Below, piece after piece: positions 1-6,954 of a stretch of DNA of 13,436 bases. This DNA is from Psychromonas sp. GTDB taxonomy: Bacteria; Pseudomonadota; Gammaproteobacteria; Enterobacterales; Psychromonadaceae. Positions within the stretch are counted from its first letter, which is position 1; every line of letters starts with the position of its first letter. The position numbers and the translations under genes are program-made. The DNA is taken from assembly GCA_023145575.1 (NCBI GenBank), contig JAGLDN010000058.1, positions 1 through 13,436 of the forward strand. The letters are read 5' to 3'. The notes under the pieces are model-generated. The model searched no databases and was not told where the DNA came from. It was given only the letters and a program-made list of their open reading frames with translations.

Positions 1-1113
1 TGCCAGCGCTTTAACGTCAGTAGCTGGTACAGGGTGTGTTGTTATCCATTTGCCGCCACTTACTACTGCGTCATAATTATGCCCATTAAGCGTTACGGTG
101 ACCACTTGGCCATCTTCAACGCCTGCTACTGTACCAGAAATTGGCAACGGCTGTTGGTGCTCAGTGGCGTTAATAACATTATCACCTGAAATAGCATCGA
201 TGCTAATGGTCGCAGAGGTATCAACAGTAACAAGCATATGCGCAGGTGTTGAAGGGTTGCCCGCATGATCGGTAACATTGGCAGTAACATTAAGATGCTG
301 CCCATCAGTAAATTTACCCACAGCCGTTGCAGGCACAGTTGCCGTGAATACGCCATTAGTGATTGCGCCTTTATAGTCAGTGCCATTGATAGTAACTACC
401 GCTGTCTCGGTATTCTCAGCATCTGTTTTACCTGTGATAACCAGTGGTTGCCCATGCTCTTGGGCATTGATAACATTATCGGTACTGATCGCGTCAATGC
501 TAATCGTTGGCGGGATGGTATCGACAAGCGCCGTTGCGGTTTGCGCAGGCGCAATTCCAGGTTGCGTTGGTGCAATTCCAGGTTGCTGTGGTGTAATTCC
601 TGGTTGTTGTGGTGGATTTTGAAAACCTGTTGAAGGCGGTATGGTGCCTGTTACTTGCTGCCCTGAGATTTGATGCCCTTCACCTGTAACAACATTTTGC
701 CATGCATTATGTGATGCAGTTCTTAGGCCTCCACCTTGGCCAACCCGCCCAGCCGCAATGGCAGCGTCAGTCGGCGCAACATCATCAGGCGGAGCAGCAA
801 CTACCGTTGCATCATTTGTAATGCCAGGAGCTGCTGCGACAGCGGATATACCACTTGCTAATTGATCTGGTGTCACAACAAGTGATGGATCTTCTGCCGT
901 AGGCGTATGCTGTGCAACCATACCACCTTGCCCTGGAGCCGTAGCGACATCGTCATTCATGAGCACTTGATTTTTAAGACCTTCTCTTAGCTCTTTTATT
1001 TTTAAAGCGGCGACTTGCTTAGCTAATTTCTTGCTTGCTAATTCAGCTTTTTTTTCCTGCAATTTTGTAAGTTTATCTTGCTTACCCTTCGATTTAACAA
1101 AATTATCTACCAT
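1..1113 (-). CDS. Large Ig-like-repeat surface adhesin, N-terminal part (runs off window)
   Basis: This is the first 371 codons of a protein still open at the window edge. Residues 1-50 are rich in Lys, Glu, Ala and Leu and look like a hydrophilic coiled coil with no Sec signal, as expected for a type I secreted protein whose export signal is C-terminal. Residues 50-165 are an Ala/Pro/Gly-rich linker. Residues 169-191 are a Pro-rich tract of heptads (QQPGITP, QQPGIAP, TQPGIAP). Two Ig-like repeats of 99-residue period follow, each opening with TISIDAIS and then DNVINA (from residues 203 and 302). The sequence pattern is that of the bacterial Ig-like repeats of BapA/SiiE-like adhesins. The ATG at 1113 sits four bases after the hlyD-type stop, and its AGAGGTG ribosome-binding site overlaps the end of that gene. 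Being last in the transporter operon, it is the likely cargo. Total size and C-terminal signal cannot be seen. Family call is confident; binding target is unknown. Confidence 0.88.
   Translation of the reverse strand, partial: MVDNFVKSKGKQDKLTKLQEKKAELASKKLAKQVAALKIKELREGLKNQVLMNDDVATAPGQGGMVAQHTPTAEDPSLVVTPDQLASGISAVAAAPGITNDATVVAAPPDDVAPTDAAIAAGRVGQGGGLRTASHNAWQNVVTGEGHQISGQQVTGTIPPSTGFQNPPQQPGITPQQPGIAPTQPGIAPAQTATALVDTIPPTISIDAISTDNVINAQEHGQPLVITGKTDAENTETAVVTINGTDYKGAITNGVFTATVPATAVGKFTDGQHLNVTANVTDHAGNPSTPAHMLVTVDTSATISIDAISGDNVINATEHQQPLPISGTVAGVEDGQVVTVTLNGHNYDAVVSGGKWITTHPVPATDVKALA
551..613 (-). repeat. Three tandem 21-bp units in the adhesin linker
   Basis: Three in-frame 21-base units lie at 551-571, 572-592 and 593-613. 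They encode Pro-Gly-Ile-Thr/Ala-Pro heptads between the coiled-coil/linker part and the first Ig-like repeat. The first two units are nearly identical and the third has drifted. The repeat keeps the reading frame if copy number changes, so linker length could vary between strains. Confidence 0.8.
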
Positions 1114-1117
1114 GATA

Positions 1118-2443
1118 TCACCTCTCACCAAATGCATTAGCTATGTTAGTAAAAACAGGCTTCCATAAATATTGAAAAACAGTTTTTTCTCCAGTGACGA
1201 TATCTGCTTCACCCGTCATTCCTGGAATAAGATTAAATTTAGTTGGATCATTTCCAAAATATGGCTTAGCTATTGAAATGGCAACCTTATAAAAAACGGC
1301 ACCATGTTCATCAGTCTCTGTGGTGGGTGATATTCTTTTTACGATGCCATTTAATGCGCCATAACGGCTATAATCAAACGCATCAACTTTAACTTTTGCA
1401 GACTCGCCTAGGGTCACAAATCCAATATCACGCGGAGTTATTTTAGCCTCTAATAAAGCTGTTTTCGTCGTTGGCACTATCACCGCAACCGTTCCACCTT
1501 GAAGAATAACGCTCCCCGCACTTGTACTCGGAATCGACTGCACAAGACCATCAACAGGTGATATAATAGTATTTTGTGACATGGTTGAATTTGATCCAAC
1601 AAGGCGAGATTGTACTTTTAACAACTCAGCTTGTGTATCAGTTTGTTCTTGACCAATCACTTTAAGTAATGACGCCTCTTTTTGCTTGTATTGATCATTC
1701 AAATTATTAAATGTTTCTAACAATACATATTTCTTACCGCGCATTTGTTCAAGCTCACGGACATGTAAGGCATTTTTTTGAATTTCTTCTAAGCGTTTTA
1801 TTTTAGACACTGCACCTGTTTTAACTAATTTATCCATCATATCAACTGTTTTTTTCGATGAATTAACTTGCCTTCTCAACGTTGGTATTACATGTTGAAC
1901 TGATTTTAATTCCGCTTTAACTTTAGCAATCTCACTAAGTGATGATTTTTTTATTGCGTCATACTCTCTGTTCATATCATCAAGCGAACGATGATTTTGA
2001 ATGACCAACTGAGGGTATTTTGCTTCAAAGCGATGAAAATCAGGTCTTCTGTGATTAATAAAAGCTGATAGGCGCTCTATTTGCAACAATAAATCAGCTT
2101 GCTCACTTTTTAATCCATTAACTTCACTGCGACTATTCGTTGATATAAAATGCACTAACACTTGCCCTTTTTTAACCGTATCTCCCTCTTGAACTAACAC
2201 GGATTCAATGGTTCCCCCTAATTTACTTTGTATTATCTGCCGATGTCCAAGTGGGATAACATTACCCATTGCTTTGGCAACTTCCTCAACCCTTGTAAAA
2301 ATAGACCACAAAATTAATACTGCAATACTTGCCACAATAAAAAATGTGATGTTTCTTAATAACTTTCGTTCAATGGGTGCCTCAATAACATCTGTAAATT
2401 CATATTCAGGCCAATTTTTATTGGCTAAGTCACGATCATTCAT
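1118..2443 (-). CDS. Type I secretion membrane fusion protein, HlyD family
   Basis: This periplasmic adaptor links the inner-membrane ABC exporter to a TolC-like outer-membrane channel. A cytoplasmic N-terminus (residues 1-30) precedes a single membrane segment at about 31-50. A first lipoyl half-motif is at about 64-98 (IIQSKLGGTIESVLVQEGD), a long Lys/Glu/Leu-rich coiled coil at about 110-290, and the second lipoyl half at about 292-325 (ISPVDGLVQSI). A beta-barrel part follows, ending in the family-typical GMTGEADIVTGEKTV at 408-422. The 441-residue length is normal for HlyD/LapC proteins. A strong AAGGAGT site lies a few bases before the ATG. The gene starts 25 bases after the upstream ABC gene and stops 4 bases before the adhesin, so translational coupling is likely. 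Family assignment is firm; the adhesin as substrate is inferred from gene order. Confidence 0.93.
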   Translation of the reverse strand: MNDRDLANKNWPEYEFTDVIEAPIERKLLRNITFFIVASIAVLILWSIFTRVEEVAKAMGNVIPLGHRQIIQSKLGGTIESVLVQEGDTVKKGQVLVHFISTNSRSEVNGLKSEQADLLLQIERLSAFINHRRPDFHRFEAKYPQLVIQNHRSLDDMNREYDAIKKSSLSEIAKVKAELKSVQHVIPTLRRQVNSSKKTVDMMDKLVKTGAVSKIKRLEEIQKNALHVRELEQMRGKKYVLLETFNNLNDQYKQKEASLLKVIGQEQTDTQAELLKVQSRLVGSNSTMSQNTIISPVDGLVQSIPSTSAGSVILQGGTVAVIVPTTKTALLEAKITPRDIGFVTLGESAKVKVDAFDYSRYGALNGIVKRISPTTETDEHGAVFYKVAISIAKPYFGNDPTKFNLIPGMTGEADIVTGEKTVFQYLWKPVFTNIANAFGER

Positions 2444-2468
2444 TCAAAGTACTCCTTAGGTGTTATTT

Positions 2469-4502
2469 TTAATTTTGTTCTACAGTAGGCGTTCCAAAAT
2501 ATGTAACAGCGCCCTTATCTAAAATAATAAGTTTATCTGCTTGCTTAATAAGATCAGGATCATGTGTGACATAAAGCACCGTTGAGCTGCCTTTTAAATT
2601 TTGTAGCAGGTCAATAAAAACAGCTTTAGCTTTCTCATTATGGTTATTAATCGGATCATCTAAAATCATGAATTTAGATTTTTTAAGTATTGCTCTTGCT
2701 AATGTGACATAATTGCCTTCAAGTGCGGTTAAAATAGTTTTACCATTGACAAATAACTCACGGTCTAAATCATCATCAAGAGCCTTTAATAATATACAGC
2801 CCCCAGCGGCTCTCAACGCTTCTCTTATTTCATCATCAGTGGCATCTGAATCATAGAGCACTAAGTTATCCCGTAAAGTGCCAGATAAGATACTTGCCTC
2901 TGCAGAGCTAAAAGCAACAAATTTACGTAATGATTCTGGATCATATTGATTAATATTGACACCATTTAGAAAAATAACACCTCCTTGAGGCTCAATAACA
3001 CTCATTGCAGTCATTAATAAAGAAGATTTCCCTGAGCCACTTGGCCCTATCACAGCAACCAACTCACCTGCAGATATTTCACCACTAACACCCACGAGTG
3101 CTGGCTCAACATCTGCAGAATAACGTAATGTCACTTGTGAAAATGAAAGAGTTGGCGGGATTGATGCGTCTATTTGTTTTAGACGACTCGATGATTGCTC
3201 TGTTGCTGCGTCCATAAACCTGTCAAACTGGTTAATAGACATTTTCATCATTTTTAATTTGTGACGAGACATAAATGCGAGTTGCGCCGGTCCCGTTATG
3301 CGTCCAATTAACATGACACACGCGATTAATGCACCTTGGCTTATTGATTCGTTTAGTACCAAAAATATACCCGCAAAAACCGTGGCAAGCGTTGTTAGCA
3401 TACTTAAGCCTTGCGACACAGCAGCATTTAATCCATTTCGTTTAGCATAAATAAAATTTTGACGAGTATTTTCTAGGCTCAATCTAAACAGGTTATTCAT
3501 CCATGTTTCAGTGTAGCCACTGCTTTTTAAATGAATAATTTTTTCGGACAGCTCATTTAATGTATCTTGATATTCAATACTGATCGTTGGCATTGCCGCT
3601 TGAACGTATTTATCAATTGCCATCATTATCAAATAATATAGTGATAACATTAAAATCGGCACAAGCACCAACCAACCACTGATCGCCATGATCACAAAAA
3701 ATACAATCAAGGTAAAAGGTAAATCGATAAGCCCTGCCCCACCATGCCCAGATAATAAGGTTCTTATTTTTTCAGCATTGCGAATTCGTGCAAGATGGCT
3801 TGCCATGCTGACGCGCGACAACACATTAAATGGCATATTAATTAATTGATGAAAACTAAGGCTAGACATATCTCTTGCTTGATGAGTACTTTGTTGACCA
3901 ACCACTTTTGCCCTTAATAAGCGACTCCCAACGAGAATAACTAAAGCAATAGCGCCCCCAAACGCAATACCAGGTAATATATCCGCAGTTTGCCCCCCAA
4001 TAACCTTGTTATAGACGACCATGGTAAAAAGCGGTACAGAAAGTCCTGCCAAACTCGACAGCAAAGAGAGCCAAAAAACTGGCTGCAACCATTTCTTACG
4101 TTTAGCCAATAAAGAGGCAAACACACTGCCTTTCTTTTTGTTCATGGGAATAGAGTCTATAGTTATCAGATATTCATTTTCAGTCAAACCCGTGAGTGAG
4201 AAACCCTCCCATTTTTTATCTTCCATTAACTTTTCAAAAGAATTACTTTTTCTCCTGACAATATAAGCGCCCTCTTGCTCATCCATCACCACAAAGGGAT
4301 AAATTATTTTATCAAGTTTAGCTTCATTTTTTGTCAAGACTGAAAATTTCAAATCAAATTTGCTGAGTGCTTCTACAAGATCAACAGAGGTCATATTATG
4401 ATTAAAAGGGGTTTCTTTTATGTTGGTCGCCTGAGAAAATAAACCTAACGATTGTAATAATGAGATTAATGTATTATTTAATCCAATGGGTAAGTCGCTC
4501 AT
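2469..4502 (-). CDS. Type I secretion ABC transporter, Walker A-intact subunit
   Basis: A 677-residue inner-membrane permease/ATPase. Residues 1-120 form a C39-peptidase-like domain with no candidate catalytic Cys, as in HlyB-type transporters that hold unfolded substrates. Membrane segments lie roughly between 138 and 405, and the ATPase domain at about 450-670. Walker A is intact (GPSGSGKS, 486-493), as are Walker B (FMILDDP, 611-617) and the switch His (VTHD, His647). Other motifs are unusual: the Walker B Glu is Asp616, the signature LSGGQ reads LEGNY (594-598), and the Q-loop has no Gln (FSSAEAS, about 531-537). The ATG directly abuts the TAA of the preceding ABC gene and is preceded by AAGGAG. 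The two genes very probably encode a heterodimer, like RtxB/RtxE. Export of the downstream adhesin is inferred from context. Confidence 0.9.
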   Translation of the reverse strand: MSDLPIGLNNTLISLLQSLGLFSQATNIKETPFNHNMTSVDLVEALSKFDLKFSVLTKNEAKLDKIIYPFVVMDEQEGAYIVRRKSNSFEKLMEDKKWEGFSLTGLTENEYLITIDSIPMNKKKGSVFASLLAKRKKWLQPVFWLSLLSSLAGLSVPLFTMVVYNKVIGGQTADILPGIAFGGAIALVILVGSRLLRAKVVGQQSTHQARDMSSLSFHQLINMPFNVLSRVSMASHLARIRNAEKIRTLLSGHGGAGLIDLPFTLIVFFVIMAISGWLVLVPILMLSLYYLIMMAIDKYVQAAMPTISIEYQDTLNELSEKIIHLKSSGYTETWMNNLFRLSLENTRQNFIYAKRNGLNAAVSQGLSMLTTLATVFAGIFLVLNESISQGALIACVMLIGRITGPAQLAFMSRHKLKMMKMSINQFDRFMDAATEQSSSRLKQIDASIPPTLSFSQVTLRYSADVEPALVGVSGEISAGELVAVIGPSGSGKSSLLMTAMSVIEPQGGVIFLNGVNINQYDPESLRKFVAFSSAEASILSGTLRDNLVLYDSDATDDEIREALRAAGGCILLKALDDDLDRELFVNGKTILTALEGNYVTLARAILKKSKFMILDDPINNHNEKAKAVFIDLLQNLKGSSTVLYVTHDPDLIKQADKLIILDKGAVTYFGTPTVEQN

Positions 4503-6155
4503 TTATTTATCTCCTTCTGATTCAACACTGTATAGATTACTTTTTCTGTTGATAGGAATTTCTAAATCAACAAGATCGTCTAAAGCTTTGAATTGATCCA
4601 CCATAATGATCGTCATTTTTCCTTTAAGTGATTTAATGACTTCCACTAGCTTCCCTTGCGCACTAATATCCAGTGATATCATTGGCTCACTTAACAGTAA
4701 AATTGAAGGCGCCTGCACAATCCCCCTGATCAAGCCAATTAACTTTACGGTGCCTACATTTAATATATGCCCACCACTTTGTGTGACCTTTGTAGAATAC
4801 CCCGCAGGTAAACGAGCAATGCTTTCATCCAAACCAAGTGCTGTTGACAGTGTCATTGCTGCCGCTTCCAAATCAGAACGGAACATGGTCATATTCTCAA
4901 GCACGGTTCCCGAAAAAATTTTAGGCCAGCCAGAAAGATATATAACTGATTGCTTAAACTCATCCCTTTCATGATCATCGAGTGCGACATCATCAATGTA
5001 AATACAGCCGTCATCTACCTCATGAAACTGCGCAACACTACTCAGGATTAAATTTGCATCTGCTACTGAATTGGACTTGATACTAACCAACTGTCCAGGT
5101 TGTATTTCAAAATTAAGATCATTAATTTGCGAACTGTTAGTTTCATAGGATACCTTCTCAAAACGAATCGGTCCTAATGGTAGTTTTTCGCCGTACACTT
5201 TATTAGCTAAAAACACCTCTTCTGCCGCATCCGTTGATAAAGAAACAATTTTCATTGCACTTTTCGCTGAAACATAACGCGCACGCAAATTAACAATAGC
5301 GCTTAATGGAGCGATAGCCCTGCCTGCTAAAATTGAACAAGCGGCTAAGCCCCCTGTGGTTAAAGAGCCATTTAAGACCTCAAGTGATCCAATTAAAACC
5401 AATATAAGTGTTGTTGCTTGTGAAGCACCTTGAATAATCTCTTGTAGTTTTGCTGACAGCCAGTCAACTTCTTCTTGTAATTTTAAACGCTCATAATTTG
5501 ATTTTTTATATTTTTGAACACATTGATCTTCAAAAGCATATGACTTTACGCTGCCCAGACCCGATAATATTGCAATTAAAAGACGAGAATACGCAGATTC
5601 TCCATTAGCAAGTGTGCTAGTTATTGCAAATAATTTTTTTGAAATTAAATACACCAAAATAAAAACAAGACACCAGACAGCAATCGGAATAAAAACTAAC
5701 GCGCCACCAATATAACCGACCAATCCTAAAAAAATCAAAACAAAAGGAACATCAATCAAAGACACAACCGCTTGACCTGAATACAAATCACGCATCGCTG
5801 AAATACTTGTAATGCTATTTAATATACTACCTGCACCCATTTTATCTAAATTATAATGCTTGGTGATCATCAATTTTTTAATCACGTTTATGGTTGATTG
5901 CAGTTCAAAATTAGACGCTGATGATGCCAGTAACCAACTTCTTGCATAACGTAAAAACATCTCAATTAAAATAGCAAATGAAACCCCGATAACTAAAATG
6001 GTCGCAGTGCCATGACTGTGATTTGGTAAAATTCGATCATATATTTGTAACATAGTGAACGGCAGTGCCAATGACAAGAGGTTAATAAACAACGATGAGA
6101 GTAATAGCTGTAATACAGCCTGTTTAGAATTAAAATTAGCAAAAGTAATATTCAT
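4503..6155 (-). CDS. Type I secretion ABC transporter, degenerate-ATPase subunit
   Basis: A permease/ATPase-like protein of 550 residues, first gene of the secretion operon. It lacks the N-terminal peptidase-like domain and begins directly with the membrane part (hydrophobic segments between about 15 and 285). The ATPase fold is recognisable from about residue 330, but its catalytic motifs are lost. The Walker A position reads SIKSNSVADAN (358-368) with no P-loop Lys. The signature reads LNVGT (465-469). Walker B ends LLLSEP with Ser489 in place of Asp, although the following Glu490 and the SLD D-loop remain. The switch His is Gln521. The frame is uninterrupted, so this is a conserved inactive partner, not a pseudogene. 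I chose the ATG at 6155, which has a GAG about 8 bases upstream. An in-frame TTG at 6167 would add four residues but has no clear ribosome-binding site. No convincing promoter was found upstream. Confidence 0.87.
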   Translation of the reverse strand: MNITFANFNSKQAVLQLLLSSLFINLLSLALPFTMLQIYDRILPNHSHGTATILVIGVSFAILIEMFLRYARSWLLASSASNFELQSTINVIKKLMITKHYNLDKMGAGSILNSITSISAMRDLYSGQAVVSLIDVPFVLIFLGLVGYIGGALVFIPIAVWCLVFILVYLISKKLFAITSTLANGESAYSRLLIAILSGLGSVKSYAFEDQCVQKYKKSNYERLKLQEEVDWLSAKLQEIIQGASQATTLILVLIGSLEVLNGSLTTGGLAACSILAGRAIAPLSAIVNLRARYVSAKSAMKIVSLSTDAAEEVFLANKVYGEKLPLGPIRFEKVSYETNSSQINDLNFEIQPGQLVSIKSNSVADANLILSSVAQFHEVDDGCIYIDDVALDDHERDEFKQSVIYLSGWPKIFSGTVLENMTMFRSDLEAAAMTLSTALGLDESIARLPAGYSTKVTQSGGHILNVGTVKLIGLIRGIVQAPSILLLSEPMISLDISAQGKLVEVIKSLKGKMTIIMVDQFKALDDLVDLEIPINRKSNLYSVESEGDK

Positions 6156-6381
6156 AAAAAAACTCAATTAGAAATAAACAGTGCTCACAATACCACCAAA
6201 CATCAAGGAATATTGGATATATCTCACAAAATAAAAATTCCCTTTGTACAGTATTAAATCAAATATTATTTTTTGTAAGGATCATTACATAAATAAAAAA
6301 ATGTAAATTTAATGATATTAATGAACGGATGAAGCGCAATGCTGTAGTTTGAAAAACCAAAATAAAAGGAAGTTGTTCTTT

Positions 6382-6435
6382 TTGAGTGAAAAATATACTT
6401 GGTGGGGAAACGACGCCTATGCCCATGTAACGTAA
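6382..6435 (+). pseudogene. Possible 5' remnant of a lost plus-strand gene
   Basis: A TTG codon at 6382 follows AAAGGAAG (6365-6372) at good ribosome-binding distance and opens a short frame reading MSEKYTWWGNDAYAHVT before a stop. The composition (two Trp, charged, no low complexity) looks protein-like. From 6418 the DNA resembles the TATACCCATGTTAC start of the dispersed repeats, so a gene may have been cut off there. A GTG in another frame is equally possible. I do not recognise the protein. Confidence 0.2.
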
Positions 6436-6460
6436 AGTGCAAATTCAGACAAGGGAAATA

Positions 6461-6544
6461 GTACCAAGGTGCTAGGCATAAAATTGCCCTATCGATGATT
6501 AACTACGTTAATCACCAAAGGTCGAATTAAAATAAAGACTTTAA
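6461..6544 (-). repeat. Inverted copy of repeat family 2
   Basis: Read on the minus strand, this segment matches about 13032-13115 in the tandem unit near the right edge: AAAGTCTTTATT, then AATTCGACCTTTGGTGATTA, then an AATTTTATG block. It contains the small palindrome GATTAAC-TAC-GTTAATC (about 6497-6513), which is better preserved here than in the right-hand copy. A more diverged relative lies at about 11880-11960. Confidence 0.7.
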
Positions 6545-6618
6545 TTCCTAAATAGTTATTCTACATAGAGATTTTATAACAACGTACCTTGGTACTAGTT
6601 GACTTGCCCTGCGGGACA

Positions 6619-6702
6619 CAAGCTCGAAAACCAAGACTGCGTTGCAATAATCGAAAAATGCCTAATATTGAGCCTTGTTCTGATCATCGATCTTGAGCAT
6701 GA
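6619..6702 (-). repeat. Diverged inverted copy of repeat family 1
   Basis: On the minus strand this reads GCTC, ATCAG, CAAGGC, AATATTAGG, TTTTTCGA, AACGCAG and GAGCTTG in the same order as the 144-base repeat at 6804-6947. Similarity is patchy, so the boundaries are approximate and the copy is old. It lies about 100 bases from the good direct copy and in opposite orientation. Confidence 0.5.
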
Positions 6703-6803
6703 CAAAGCATTTTTGCGTCACATGGGAATAGATACTGATAAGCATGCGTATTAAATAATGTCGATAAATCAATAAATACAAATAAGAATTGTATCGTGTT
6801 GCT

Positions 6804-6947
6804 TATACCAGTGATACTTCATTATGCTTGGTCAGACTTTAGCTCGGACATCAGATCAAGGCATAATATTAGGTAATTGCAGTCACTTTTCGAATGTTAT
6901 AACGCAGCGCTGGTGTTTGAGCTAAAGCCCCGTAGAGCAAGGAAACT
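6804..6947 (+). repeat. 144-bp structured repeat (family 1), copy beside sppA
   Basis: This segment aligns without gaps to 13261-13404, with 8 differences in 144 bases by eye. A 14-base arm, CTTTAGCTCGGACA (6837-6850), can pair with TGTTTGAGCTAAAG (6914-6927) through nine perfect pairs and five more with two G-U wobbles, enclosing about 63 bases. It ends seven bases beyond the sppA stop, so sppA transcripts would read into its complement and could fold it. It resembles a non-autonomous intergenic repeat of the ERIC/MITE type; the family is not one I recognise. Confidence 0.85.
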
Positions 6948-6954
6948 GTCTGGC

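Larger units (their letters stand above)
6156..6954. other. Repeat-filled spacer between the secretion operon and sppA
   Basis: About 800 bases with no supported complete gene. The part nearest the operon (6156-6360) is AT-rich unique sequence and must contain the operon's promoter, but I see no strong -35/-10 pair. The rest is composed of repeat copies, listed separately: an inverted copy of the second repeat family (6461-6544), a diverged inverted copy of the first family (6619-6702) and a well-preserved direct copy (6804-6947). A possible truncated gene start lies at 6382. Confidence 0.7.

Noticed and set aside
126..386. 86-codon minus-strand open frame
   Set aside because: It is an out-of-frame shadow inside the adhesin coding sequence with no domain and no ribosome-binding site.
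265..633. Plus-strand open frames of 122 and 80 codons at the left end
   Set aside because: They lie antisense to the adhesin frame, which is continuous from 1113 to 1 and has clear Ig-like repeats; their Cys/Arg-rich content is a shadow of the repeats.
4606..4974. 122-codon plus-strand open frame inside the ABC gene
   Set aside because: Antisense shadow of a well-supported gene with family motifs on the minus strand.
6165..6167. TTG as start of the first ABC gene
   Set aside because: It adds only four residues and no ribosome-binding site precedes it, while the ATG at 6155 has a GAG at suitable distance. It is not excluded.
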